A stretch of 64,000 nucleotides of DNA from Charina bottae (GCA_023362775.1 JALMGJ010000011.1:24433501-24497500), one strand, 5' to 3'. Shown: positions 10,087-21,521, counted from the stretch's first letter. The notes: generated from the sequence alone by a model not told the origin. Made by a program: numbers and translations.

Positions 10087-10184
10087 GTGGAGTCCTTGGT
10101 GCTCTCTGAGCTTGGTTGTTTGCTTACAGACATTTCGTTGCCCAGCTAGGCAACATCTTCAGTGCTAGAAGGGAGTGGGGAGAT
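10087..10184 (-). mobile_element. PLE pLTR fragment with decayed hammerhead
   Basis: Minus-oriented relative of 2300-2544. CUGAAGA lies at 10162-10156 and GAAA at 10136-10133. The stem III palindrome reads AUGU instead of ACGU, probably from CpG decay. Flanking GGTCTCT words (10080-10086, 10185-10191) may be the target duplication. Confidence 0.65.
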
Positions 10185-10191
10185 GGTCTCT

Positions 10192-11770
10192 CTTGTCTTC
10201 TTTTTGGGGGGGGAGAGGAGATACTCTTACATCAAGAAATGTATATGCTCATCCTAGATATGGGTTTAGATCCAGACAAAGATAAATCAATGAACTATGA
10301 ACAAAGCTGATTTAATCTGCCTTTCTTTGTGTTCTAAGTTCCAGTATGTCTTCTGGAGAGAGAATTTTGTGATACATCAGATGGTTGAATTAATCATCAC
10401 CATCCAACCCCACACAACGTCCTTTCTTACCCTCAGGTCCTCCAATTTTGTTGAACTACTGCTCCCATTGTCCCAGACCGTGGATCCTGCTCCCTGGAGG
10501 TAATGGAATGGCAGGCCCACAGTGTACAGCACATGTGTGCTTATCCTCAGCTTATCCTCAGCTGGCGCTGTATAATGTAGCACTTCAAGCTACTATAACA
10601 CTTGGTGGTTGTTTTTGTTGCCGAGAGAGCGGTTTTTCTGTTGCATCTGGTGGAAACCATCCATTGCTTTTTCGTGACAAGTCTGATGGGGTCAAGTCTG
10701 GGCCTTTCCACAAAGCTCCTTTCAGAGCCTGAGTCTCTGATGCCAAAGGATTATTTAATCGCTGTGGGGAAACATTTAGGACTTCTAATCCACCTAGAAC
10801 GGCACTGTCTCCTGGCATAGGGAGTTGGCTGGCCTGCCTTTATGGCTTTGCAGGGGTGTGTCAATGTCTTCCCCCCTACTGAGGGCACTCAGGAGGCCTT
10901 TGTGTGCAGAAGGTGTACAAGTGCACTAGAGGAATTTGGCATCTTTGTGCCAGACAGCTAAGTGGCATAGGATGTAGTGTGCAAATCCCTATTCCCATTC
11001 TCACCCAGAGTGGTCCTTTTGGATAGATTGGGGGCACAGAAAGTTTGGTTGGGTAGTGGGAAATATGGAAGGCCAGCTGGGTTGAAACACTCTACTCCTG
11101 TTGCTGGAGGAAAAAAAATTCCCAAGATGCTTAGCTTACTGCCTTCTGTTCTCTCCACAATACAAGTTTCTCCTCAGTAGCAACATATGGTTTTAACTAG
11201 CCTTCAATTGACAACAAATTCCACAGCCCTTCTTGTAATCATATGTGCAAATGTTAAATGATAATAATAATTATGGCTATTTTTTTCTAAGTACTGTTGA
11301 CTGAGATTGTTTTTTTAAAAAATAGGACACAATCCCATCAGTCAATTTTACAACAAAAACACAGAATGCAAAACGGGGGAAAAAGGAATGGGAAGGAGGT
11401 AAGAAAGCGGGCAGCTAAAAGTTACTAAAATTGCACATCTGATGTTTAATATAGAGTAGCATTCCTGGTTCTGACTAGATCAGTCCAAAGGTTTATGTGG
11501 CCTAACTGGTATTAAGGCCAGTTGTCTAGGATGCCTGCAGGAATATATAACCACCATGATTGGGAAATTTTGATATCCTTATGTTCTATGAATCTGCCTC
11601 CTTTTAAAGTCATCTAAGAAGTTTCTAGACATCACCTGGGAGTAAATTCTCTATTTAACTAGCTCCTCTGTTAAGATGTATTTCTCTTTATCAGCCTAAT
11701 CTTCTTCAGAATGCCAGCACATCACTTCTGGGGGAGGTATTTATTTATTTATCATATTTCTGGTGGACTG
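10192..11770. other. Intronic sequence with a hAT-like remnant
   Basis: About 10440-10490 contains aactactgctcccattgtcc, typical of old hAT-derived repeats. Otherwise nothing recognised and no exon. Confidence 0.35.
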
Positions 11771-11776
11771 AAGACA

Positions 11777-12477
11777 AAGCAATAATAAGAACTAATACAA
11801 GACTAAATACTAAGACTGAAGACTGAAGATGACCGTGGCAAAGACCAAGGAACCAGTGAGTGTACTGGTTCCTTGGAAAATGTCCAGATAAGGAGAGGAT
11901 GGGAGATCACCCACATGTGCTCCAGATGGCTGCTCCTCACGAGGAGACCACAGGACAGTGTTTTTCCACGGGTTTGAGCGCCGGGAGATGACAGGATTGG
12001 CCATCCTGGTCACAACTGTGGTGGAGACTTTTAAAGGACCCTAAGTTCACAAACTTCACTTTCTAATCACTTTCAAAAATAGCCTATTAACCATCTTAAA
12101 GCTATTAGAGTCCTTTGGAATGACACGTTTGAAAAGTCTTCTTCGGGTGAGTTTATCTTCAACTCTGAACAAAAGAAAAATTAATTACAAGCTTAAGGAC
12201 ATAAAAAATTGAAATAAACAACTTAAGAGAGAGAGGTAGAAATATAATTGTACTTATAACTGCTGTGAAGAATATCAGAAGCTACTTCTTTATACCTTAA
12301 TACAGTATCTTTCTTCATATCTTTCTCTTTTTTCTACTTCTCTTTTTTTCTTATTGCACTTTTAGCTTTTTCTGTTATTTTTCTCTTTCTTTTTCGTTTT
12401 CTTTGTTCTAATTTAGTTTGTATTAGTTCTTATTATTGCTCTTAAAACTTTTAATAAAAATTATATAAAAAGAATTT
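11777..12477. mobile_element. L1 fragment with inverted piece
   Basis: The right end (about 12290-12477, +) is a T-rich 3' UTR ending TTTGTATTAGTTCTTATTATTG...AATAAAAATTATATAAAA. The left end at 11777-11803 carries the same words reversed, as produced by twin-priming inversion. A perfect 13-bp hairpin lies at 11845-11876. The middle resembles an L1 5' region on the minus strand, at low confidence. Confidence 0.5.
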
Positions 12478-12479
12478 GA

Positions 12480-13628
12480 AATAAACAGCAAAACCTAAAT
12501 AAGATTTTGATCTAAGAAAGTTATAAATGGATTAAGTGTCCAGTTAAATTTGGAATATTGACTTTTACTATAAGATTTTGCAATTAACTATGAAAAATAA
12601 ATAACTTCTCATGGGAAACAGATTTATTTTGGCTATCCTGGCTATTGCAAGTCATAACAAAAGATAAGTGATGATTTTAGAAATGGGATACTAGAGGGGA
12701 CTAAAGATTTTAAGGAGAAGAAAAAAAATACAAGCCTGTTTATAATGTCAGTTAATACTGGGACTTACAAAATGACACAAAACATTATGACATCGGAAAT
12801 ATTAAAGGAGATCTTTGAAGAATGGAGCCAGAAATTAGTAACTACAATATCAACACTGTCAGTAATGATGTCTGCTTCTATGGATAGACTATGTCTAAAA
12901 GATGTTCATGAAGGAATTGAAGATGTGGAACAAATTTTATCTGACAAGACAGAGAAAGTACAGAATGTGGAACTACAAATGACAGGCCAAGAGAATGATC
13001 TGGAAAAGGATGCTTTACTGAATATACAAAAGAAACTGGCTGAAGTTTTAAAAATTTAAAGGGAAATATAAATTATAAACTAAGAGAATAACCTGGAAAA
13101 TGTTTTCTTATTGGATCTACAAAAGAGGCTTGTTAAAGCCTTGAAGAAATCTGTGCAATGGGATAAAGAAGAAATCAAATCCTACAACAATATTTGATTG
13201 AATTAAAGATTAAACTCTTAGAAGTAAAAGGTAAGTATATAAAGTTGGTTTATTTGATCAAGGTTAAAACAATACTTTTTTTTTTTTGCAATGTTCTGGC
13301 AACCCTTTATGGAATTTTTGCTGACACCAGGATTGAAAAGTTGATGTTTTATGGATTTGCTTATAGATAGGGATGGGATATGGGATGAAGAGATACTTAT
13401 TTATAGGGGGTGAAGTGTTATTAAATTTGTTTATACTTGTGATGAAGGTTGGAAGTTACTTCTTTATATATTTATTTTCTTTTTCTTTATTGTATTCTTT
13501 CTTTTCTTTTTCTTTTTTCCTGCACTTTTTATTCTTTCTTTCCATTCTCTTCTCTTTCTCTACGGTTAGTTTGTATTAGTTTTTACTATTGTAATTAAAA
13601 TTCTTAATAAAAATTATATTAAAAAAGA
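12480..13628 (+). mobile_element. Internally deleted L1 retrotransposon
   Basis: An A-rich 5' region and an ORF1-like N-terminus (12745-13059) run directly into a T-rich 3' UTR whose last 60 bases match the 3' end at about 12477. It ends AATAAAAATTATATTAAAAAAG. ORF2 is absent. Confidence 0.6.
12745..13059 (+). pseudogene. L1 ORF1-like N-terminal fragment
   Basis: A 104-residue frame, acidic and lysine-rich, with heptad-like spacing of Ile, Leu and Val (EILKEIFEEWSQKLV, VEQILSDKTEKVQNVEL) that suggests a coiled coil. Reptile L1 ORF1 proteins begin with such a region before the RRM domain, which is missing here. The frame stops at TAA where the element jumps to 3' UTR sequence. It is likely inactive. 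It could be an unrelated coiled-coil fragment, but the L1-type 3' UTR just downstream favours L1. Confidence 0.55.
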
Positions 13629-13629
13629 A

Positions 13630-14077
13630 ACAAACATATATTTTAAGATGAAACAAAGTATTAAAATTAAATATGAAAAGATAAAAAAAAAAGAATGCCA
13701 GTATATCAAGCCTCCTATCCTCACCACAATCTGCAATGTTGAATTTTGTAAGTTCGGGCTGGGGAACTGAAGCTCTCTTGATATTGTTGGACTTTAACTC
13801 TGATTGGCCGGAGGCTGGGGACAACAGGATTTGGAGGCCCTACATTCTCTGCCGTTCCTAAAAAATCTTAGGCGTAGTGCGAAGAGATGCTTTGAAATCT
13901 CTCGCCATTAAGATTGAAGGCACATCCCTTGGTTCTCTAGAATGACAAAGTAGAGGACAAACTTGTAAGATACAAAAGCTGAGCAGTTGTAAGACAGGAT
14001 GTTAATTGCTCTATTATTGCACCTGCAAGATAAATAGAATATAGCAACTTCTCCAGATGTGCTGGCAATATAACTTC
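13630..14077. other. Intronic sequence with hAT-like remnant
   Basis: About 13750-13835 reads like a decayed hAT remnant (gttggactttaactctgatt). No exon supported. Confidence 0.35.
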
Positions 14078-14082
14078 CAGAA

Positions 14083-14512
14083 TGTTGGGGTTTATAAAAT
14101 ACCCAGAATTTACAGATAGATTAATTATACAGGAGAGGCTAGAGTTATCTAGGTGAGAGTTGATATTTTCTGCAAGTCATCCAATTAGCAGCCATTGTAG
14201 AAGGTATGATGTGACTCATATTACAGGTGCTATAGTTTAACTGGGTGTGGCAGATAATTTGTTTGACCTATAACGTGATTGGTTGATATTTGTATAAAAG
14301 TAGTGAAGCTTTAGTGTTCACCTTCTTCTCGTTACTTCATCTCATCTGTATCCGTGTTGGACGTTACTGGACTGTATTTTGGACTGCGTATGTATATAAA
14401 GTAAATAGACTATTTTATCTAATCTCTGTTTGAGTGTCTATTTACTGCTTAGAACGTATACCTTTGAAGTCGTGGAGAAGCACTGGCCACCCCAGTGTTG
14501 CGTGCTGTGACA
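14083..14512 (+). mobile_element. Solo LTR with 5-bp target duplication
   Basis: Starts TGTTGGGG and ends GCTGTGACA. The flanks are CAGAA at 14078-14082 and 14513-14517. It has TATAAAAG at about 14293 and TATATAAAGTAAATAG near 14392. Length 430 bp with no internal coding sequence, so it is best read as a solo LTR. The class is not determined. Confidence 0.72.
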
Positions 14513-14517
14513 CAGAA

Positions 14518-15041
14518 ATACCAACACAGCTGGCTGTTGACCATACTTGCTGAACATTCTGGGCATCGTATTCCCAACATATTCAGGGAAAAGGTTAAAA
14601 TTGCTTTATTAGCCTTTAATCTGCAAGGCTAATTTTTTTTAAAAAATTCTCAACAAGTGGCCTTTGTTTCCCTTGAGGGTTGCATTAATTTACTCTTAAT
14701 GTTAATTTGGACTGATTTAGAGTGCTGAGAAACTAAAAAAAACTACCTTATTCAACTGGTGTTAACAACGTTGTTATCATAATGTTAATTTTGGATAGAT
14801 TTTCTTTTTTTCTAATAGGTAACAGAAGCATTCGCTGTTTTTGTTCACAGTCATTTATAGCCAATGAAAATAGGGCTGTTGTTTCTTTTTTGCCTGCCGC
14901 AAAACCTTTTTTGGACACAAGATTTTATCATTAATGGTGGGCAAGTAAGGAACAGGAGCTGAAAATAGTACATTACATTCAAATGGTAAACTGTATTTAT
15001 CACAAAAGAAAAAAAGAGGGAGGGAGGGAAACCTGCAAAAC

Positions 15042-15043
<2 letters not shown>
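14518..15043. other. Intronic sequence, no recognised feature
   Basis: AT-rich; nothing identified. Confidence 0.4.

Positions 15044-15089
<46 letters not shown>
15044..15089. repeat. (CT)n microsatellite
   Basis: A tract of about 23 CT units. Confidence 0.95.
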
Positions 15090-15093
<4 letters not shown>

Positions 15094-16385
15094 TATTAGT
15101 ATGAAGCCTAATGTATTTTGGACTATGTCCTTCTTCAAAACCTCTTATTTTTTTCAGGCTACCATTTTAGGAAAAGCACCTATACAGTACCCACTTTACT
15201 TGAGAGAGACTTTATGAAAGTAAGAGTGCTTGAAGAGCCTAGCTAGAAACACGTTGAGCTTCATCTTAAAATATCATTTCATATAGTAATTGGAGGTTTT
15301 CCCTTTTTGGCTCTTGGTGCTTTTCTTCTTCACTGAATTTATTAAAATAAAATTGTGATAAAATTAAGACTGTGTGGTGGGGAGGTAGACTCTAAGGAAC
15401 TTTATTCTTCCGTTGTACCAAGTTGGAAATAAACATACAGCATGGCTGATCCTCAAAATGTATAATCATAAGATAGATTTCATTTAATTTGGAGGCATGA
15501 GCAGATTTTGGCTGAAACTACTCCTATGGGCTTATGATCAAAATATATGACATGCCTTGGCAAATTTTGCAACAGCTAAAAAATTCTATTAAGACCTTAA
15601 ATGTCCACTTAGTGGTATGTTTAGACAATTTTACATTCCAAATAAGGATTTAAGCAAGCTCTCCCCCTGCCAAGATTTAGTTGGCAAGGTGGATTAACCT
15701 AATTTCTTCAGTTCCGTAAGCCAGCTCTGCTGTGTTCAGAGGCATCCTTTTGTTGAGTAGAACCCCAGATTCTGCCTCCCCCAAACTGCAAATCTTGCCC
15801 TGACCCCATGATCGCTATGTGAATAACTGTTCCCTTCTCACCCACCTCATCATCTATTACCTTTTCCTTTACCATTTCCATTTCTTCCTTTCCCTTGGGC
15901 TGTTTAGTGGAAATGGACACACCGTTGAAATTTAACAGCAAACTTGCACTGATCACGTGCAAATCCAGTGATAAATGAGGGATAAACGATTCATTTTAAT
16001 GACCTGCTTCCTGCAGGCTTTCTTGCCATCTCACTGAGTTCACATAACCAAGATATTTTTTTTATTATATACAGGGCCTTACGGTTTCATGAAAAATAAA
16101 ATCCAACTAAGTGTGTCAGCTATGGATGAAACTACTGTAGACAAAAATCACATCAGATGAACCGGTCAAGAAGCATACATATAAAGAAAAACAGGACAAC
16201 CGTGAATTCTGATTCTGTTGCATCGTGTCCCTTGCACTCATTTTTTTCCCATTTGTTTTTAAATTCCAATTACATTTTATTTTCCTCATAGGGAAGGGGA
16301 TCTATACTTGTGATAAAAACAAAAGATCGGTTTCCTCCCTGCCTGCTACAAAACTCCCTTTTCACCCCCATCGGTCTTGACTTAC
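15090..16385. other. Proximal intron 1 of elastin-like gene
   Basis: No further exon fitting the Gly-rich phase-1 pattern was found. No strong repeat either. Confidence 0.35.
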
Positions 16386-16452
16386 CTCCCTGCAGGCTGT
16401 CCCTGGTCAAGCACAAGAGCAGAAGCGTAAGGCAGAGATTCAACCTGGCCAT
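16386..16452 (-). CDS. First coding exon: signal peptide of elastin-like secreted protein
   Basis: A 67-nt minus-strand segment. The ATG at 16452-16450 has a strong context (A at -3, G at +4). It encodes MARLNLCLTLLLLCL followed by TRDSLQG, an n-region Arg and a Leu-rich hydrophobic core: a textbook secretion signal. The donor is GTAAGT, and the exon ends in phase 1 within a Gly codon, exactly the phase in which every downstream exon begins. The elastin and GREP1 genes also begin with a signal-peptide exon, followed by phase-1 mini-exons (family knowledge). A TATA-like box sits about 70 bp upstream. I cannot tell elastin from a GREP1-like gene, so no symbol is given. Confidence 0.72.
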
Positions 16453-16522
16453 TGTGGAATGCTGCAGTCACTTTGCAAAGCCTCTGGGTGCCACACAGTG
16501 TTGAGTGGGGAAGGAATAGCTG

Positions 16523-16529
16523 CTTTTAT
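16523..16529 (-). promoter_or_regulatory. TATA-like box of elastin-like gene
   Basis: ATAAAAG on the minus strand, about 70 bp upstream of the signal-peptide ATG. It would place the start of transcription near 16500 and give a 5' UTR of about 45-50 nt. Confidence 0.5.
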
Positions 16530-17039
16530 TCCCTCTTCTCACTCCACCCACCTCACACCTTCCTTCCTCATTCGGTATTCAGGCGATACTCCCTTTACTT
16601 ACGGGACCTGGTCAGTTTTGAACAGAATTCCAAAAAGTGTTATGGGGTGCAAACAGTGTACTACAGTCCTACTTACTCAGCTATCTAACACAGATTTGCA
16701 ACAATGGCAATTTCTGCAAATGCTGCCGGACACAAGCCATCAACAGTTCTGTCCATGCAACCTGCTTGGACCATGCACACAGAAATATGAGTACCACTGC
16801 TTCATCATATTTTGGAATCATTAAATATATTGAGTTGGTTGTTGTTTTTGCAGAATAGAAACTAATTTATGCTTTTTTGATGTTCAAATGGTCTGAACTT
16901 TTTTTTAAGGCTGCTTTTGATTAGTTTCATGGCAATGGCTTAATTGTAATCTGATGGATTTTTAAGTTTGTAAAGTGCTTTGAAAATGTGTTGAAAGGTA
17001 CCTTAGAAATCTAGAAATAAATGCACAATGTTTCACAAT

Positions 17040-17572
17040 CTCTACAGAGCCAGGCTGAGCCAAGGATATATATCCCCAGAGTACTGAATACAGTTCTGGG
17101 CATCAGATTTCCAAAAGGATACTGACCGGTTAGAATAGATTCAGAAAAGGGTAACAAAGCTGATACATGCCCTGTAAGGACAGGCTGAAGGAACTTGGGA
17201 TGTTCAATCTGAAGAAAAGAAGACTAAGACATCATAATAGTGTTCAGAGCATAAAGGGATGCCATAAAGAAGATGGTCAGGAAGTATTTTCCACTGCCAC
17301 AGAAACTAGGGCCAGAAATAATGGGTAATAAGTTGCAGCTACCTAGATTTAAATATAAGGAAAAACTTCCTGATGGTAAGATGTGTCCATCAGTGGAACA
17401 GTCTACCTATGGAGATTATGGGTTCTCCATCTCAGGAGGTTTTTAAGAAGAGTCTGAAGAGCCACCTCTCTCAAGGATGGTTTAATTGGTTTTTCTCTCC
17501 TGTGCGGAGGGGTAGATGGGATGATCCTTGTGGTCCTTTCCCACTCCACAGTTCTATAACACTATGAAAATG
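17040..17572 (+). mobile_element. CR1 LINE 3' fragment
   Basis: Tracks the CR1 RT C-terminus and 3' UTR order: acagttctgggcatcag, ggctgaaggaacttgggatg, aaaaacttcctgatg, cagtggaacagtctacc, ggaggtttttaagaag, ending gatgatccttgtggtcc and cacagttctataacactatg. No intact frame. Confidence 0.85.
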
Positions 17573-17653
17573 ACACTTCTCGGTTCCATATACAGAAGTC
17601 ATCTGAGCTAGCATTTAGCTATTCATTACTGCTGACAGCATCTTGAGCATCTT

Positions 17654-17849
17654 GAGCGCGATGGCTCAGCGGTTAAGACGCCAGGCTTGTTGGCCGGAGG
17701 GTTGCAAGTTCGGTGGTTCGGAACCCGAGCGCCGCGCGACGGAGTGAGCTCCTGCACTCGCCCCGGCTCTTGCCAACCTAACAATTCAAAAGCAAGCAAA
17801 TGTGAGTAGATAAATAGGTACCGCTCCGGCGGGAAGGTAACAGCGGGTG
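17654..17849 (+). repeat. Family-1 SINE, 3' truncated
   Basis: The tRNA-like head (atggctcagcggttaagacg) and first half of the body are present, ending at ggtaacagcggg. The 3' half and tail are missing. Confidence 0.82.
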
Positions 17850-19470
17850 CAATGTAGACTAGACCCCCGTGGTGCACCCTGGGCAACGTGACTTGTCATG
17901 GCTAAATAGTCTACACAGCTGGCTGCTGGACCTCACAAGGGATTTCCCAGCAAGAAAAATGCCACATGAAATTAAAAAAAAAAAACACCCACCAGCTTCC
18001 ATTGTACTAAGGCAGCAGGCTAGCTTAGCAGAAACAGGGAAGACTGTGTGGAACAGATGTCCTTTAAGGGAGGGGAATGGCTAGGTTGGTGGGAGGAATA
18101 GTTCAGGAGCAATGACAAGTGAAAACTAATCTGTCCCCTCCTGCAAGGCACCTTCATGCTTGGAATGCTGCATCTGCTGAAGGCACAGACCCTCTGTTGC
18201 TTTCAAAAAGGGAACATGGGGTAAACTCTGCTGCTCTTTCTTCTTCAAAACAGCTCTGTAAAGCCATTTGCAAAATCGGCCCTCCTCATCCAAGATAAAT
18301 ACTTGGGTTGGTTTCCCTCCCTGAAATTATTACATATCCGCCTGGATGTTTCATAAACTTTTGCATCCAGCCAGCCGTGTAATGTTCCCCCCCCCCCCGT
18401 TTCTTCCTCCTTACTTCTCCCCACTAGCCGTGTTTAAATTGTCTGGGATGGACACAGTCTCGGCTGTTGAACATTAGGTTTCCTGCCAGGTCTTGTTCCC
18501 AAAAATGCCTCCAGCTCTCGTGCTGAAAGTTCAGGAGGTGCAGCCTTTGCAAAAATGTTTAATGTGGACTAAACTACTTAGCAGCATATTAGCTGACGAT
18601 CTTTTTTGAGTGTCATTTCCACTTGGTTGCATTATGAGTCATGTTCTTGCTAAATAGTTGTTAACGATCTGGAAACTTCTATCTGCAACATAGGGATAAT
18701 AATACCGGCCAACTATACAAGGCTGTTGCATGTACCACTGACATGTGTATGAAAGCTATGGATACCCTCAGGATATGCTGTATCCGTGGTCTTCAGGTTT
18801 TAAGATTCAGCTAGAGGCATCTGGAGTTGGCTCTCTTCCTGTTTTACTCCTTTTGGATCTTTCTGATGTTTGCTAACTCTCAGCTGCAAACCATGAAGCA
18901 TCCTGCCACAGTGTGTACCCCCCCATAACTATGACCTCCCTATTGGTTTTGGGGCCAACACATACATAGCCTTTTCCTGCTTTCCTGACTCTTGGAAAAC
19001 ACACCTACATTCTTGGTCCATGACCTGTTCTATCTTCAGGGCAACTACAGGGGATTTGATCCAAAAGGTCTTGATGTATGGAAGGAGGAACAATTGTCAC
19101 AAGATTGGGGTGCTTTACTGCAAACACAGATGGCAAGTTGAGGCTGGAAGGTCACTTGGCTGGGTGCATAAACATATCCACTTCTTCTCCTCTTGCAGCC
19201 GTTTAAGTACCAGAGATCACTGTCTGGGAATGCTTCATAGACAGAGATGGGGGGGGGAATGGAAGGGAGAGAAAGAGAGGGAGGGAGGAGAAATTCTTCC
19301 CATACAGCTTCTCTATTCAACAAGATTGTGTTGTGAAAAAACCGAACCAGCTTTTTACTAGGAAGACACAATTGGGTTAATAAGTAGATAGATTTTACAA
19401 GGCAGCAACATCCTATCATCTTGTCTGCCCTCTAGGTAGACCAGACCAAGAAATTAACTCCACAGGAAGG
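17850..19470. other. Non-coding; possible conserved regulatory sequence
   Basis: No repeat recognised. The segment 18230-18680 is unusually free of repeats and includes an AP-1-like TGAGTCA near 18632. It lies about 2 kb upstream of the elastin-like gene and could hold an enhancer, but only a comparison could show that. Confidence 0.3.
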
Positions 19471-19518
19471 CTAAAACTACTTTTATTGAGATTGGCTATA
19501 ATAACAGAATCTTGCAAG
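19471..19518 (-). repeat. Shared LTR-like 3' word
   Basis: The reverse strand reads cttgcaagattctgttatta...aataaaagtagt, matching 52645-52690 on the plus strand. It contains AATAAA and may be the end of an LTR-type element of undefined extent. Confidence 0.4.
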
Positions 19519-20659
19519 TCTGACTGTGCTGTATCTCTTCCCCTTTCTTATACTCTTGTGAATTAAGGAGGTGTCTGAGCCACTTATGAACACTATCTGC
19601 CTGGTGTGGACTTAAGATATGTTTTTCCCCCTTATTGCTTTGGTAATGGAGTTTGCATATTTCCATCAAGGTCATTTTCCTTACTCTCTACACAACACCT
19701 CTACCTATACTGACTTAGGGTGATGGAAGTTGTAGTTGTGCTGCCAGGGTTGGATTTGGGACAAGGTCCAGGACCCCACTACGCAGCACAATCTGCAGGT
19801 AAGTCTAGGGGGCAACAGTGGGTTAACATAACTTGCAATTCAGAAGGTCATACAATTGAACATCTCAGGACTGTTGGGGGTGAACCCATAGCATGTTTAA
19901 GTCCAGTTTCTAAAACTACACTCTTGGCTAAATGAGTCAGTTTCAATCCCCACAATTTCAAGTAGATCAGGAAAAGACCCATCTTGCCTGAAATCCCAGA
20001 GAACGGCTATTGTTCCACCGGAGGAGATACTGAGCTAGATGACTCAGTAAGTGGGGTTTGCTATAAGGCATGCAGGTATGTCCCCTTGGGGATAATGGGA
20101 CTTGAAGTCCAACACATTAGGAGGATGCATCAGATTGTGCAGTAGATTAAGGTACAAGCCAAGACAATTGGTACTGTAAAGTCTGAATTAAGGGGCATTC
20201 ATACATGTTAAAAGTGCTAATTTGGAATGAGGTATCAGAGTAAAAAAATTATCCATCCCATGTCTGACAGAGAAATATTACAGGCCTCAGTCCAGAGATG
20301 GAGAAAACGTTGCACCTATTGCTAGAGACCTTGGCATTCTCATGATCCTGCCTGCAATAGCAGTGGCCCAACAAAAACCAAAATTTTCCAACTTCTCTGC
20401 AACCACTGGAAACATTTTCCCCCTCATGTGTCTCTATATCAGGAGGAATGCATAGAAGGGCATGTCTCTTGACCTTTGGCTGGGACTGGAAAGGGAAGTC
20501 TCTGTCATGTCTTTTGCATCCCAGCAGACTTCTAAAAGTGAGTTTAAAAAAAACCACATTTGGGGTGATCCATATGGTAGAAAAGAGGGCAAGGCTTATC
20601 TTTTGTTGGGAATAGTTTGCAAACTGTTGTAGTATGACAGGACTCTATATCTTGGTTTG
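19519..20659. other. Non-coding, no recognised feature
   Basis: A short hAT-like remnant (gggacttgaagtccaacaca) lies near 20100. Nothing else identified. Confidence 0.35.
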
Positions 20660-20880
20660 TTTGATTGATTATGTATGATCAAGTCAGTGTCAATTCTTAG
20701 CAACCACATAGATAGATTTTCTCCATGACAACCTGTCCCTAACCTGGTCTTCCAGGTCTTCCAATGGTCTTCCAATTCATCACTGCTACAACTGAGTCCA
20801 TTCACCTTGCTGCTGGTTGTCCTCTTCTCTTTCCTTCCACCTTTCCCAGCATTAGAGCCTTCTCCAGAGAGTTTGGGCTT
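20660..20880 (-). mobile_element. RTE/BovB-like LINE 3' fragment
   Basis: The minus-oriented 3' region shares the reversed words of BovB copies (gtcagtgtcaattcttagc, cttgctgctggttgtcctct, cccagcattagagccttctc). Divergent and non-coding. Confidence 0.55.
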
Positions 20881-21258
20881 GAGTCTGACATTAGTGGTGT
20901 TTCAAAGTTTTTAAGAAATGGAGTAAGACACATACATGGTCAATGAAGACATGCATTAGAAGAAAGAGTCTACGGGACCCAGAATACTGCAGAGAAATGA
21001 TTCTGCTGTGCAGAGATATTTCTCCCACTGAAATATCTTCATATTGCTATTCTCAGTGCCAATGGCTGTGACTTGGCTTCCTTTTTTCTCTTTTTTTTCA
21101 CTGAAGAGCTAAAAACAAATCCCTGCATTTGCAGAAGCTGTGATGCCAGGACACATGAGGCCCCCATACCTATTTTTGCTGCCCCCTGACTACAACTGTT
21201 GAAATCCCCAGCATGATTTCCTGCTGTTTTTAAGTAGGAAATAGGATAAAATAGGCTT

Positions 21259-21521
21259 TAAAAAGGTAAAGGATCCCCCCGCACATTTGTGCAGTCGTGT
21301 CCAACTCTAGGGGCCGGTGCCCATCTCCGTTTCTTCGCCGAAGAGCCAGCGTTGTCCGAAGACGCTTCCACGGTCATGTGGCCGCATGACATGCGCGGAA
21401 CGCTGTTACCTACCCACCGAAGTGGTACCTATTAATCTACTTGCATTTGCATGCTTTCGAATTGCTAGGTTGGCAAGAGCTGGGGCAAGTGCGGGAGCTC
21501 ACTCCGCACGCAGGGCTAGGG
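21259..21521 (-). repeat. Headless family-1 SINE with 11-bp duplication
   Basis: Minus-oriented body and tail without the tRNA head. It is bracketed by AAAATAGGCTT at 21248-21258 and 21522-21532. The 5' end (CCCTAGCCC on the sense strand) starts at the last bases of the B box. Confidence 0.87.

Noticed and set aside
10385..10503. Minus-strand acceptor/donor pair with an intervening 65-70 nt segment
   Set aside because: The phase-1 frame has a stop, and the sequence is hAT-like (aactactgctcccattgtcc).
11158..11206. Possible exon GAGAAAC...GGCA with GTAAGC donor on the minus strand
   Set aside because: Poor pyrimidine tract, not Gly-rich, and ends in A where the gene's exons end in G.
16459..16858. 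Overlapping plus-strand frames upstream of the signal-peptide exon
   Set aside because: No domain or codon-bias support. The region is better read as the promoter and upstream DNA of the minus-strand gene.
18376..18400. CRISPR-like or tandem arrays
   Set aside because: Only homopolymer and microsatellite tracts are present; no spaced direct repeats, and the sequence is vertebrate.
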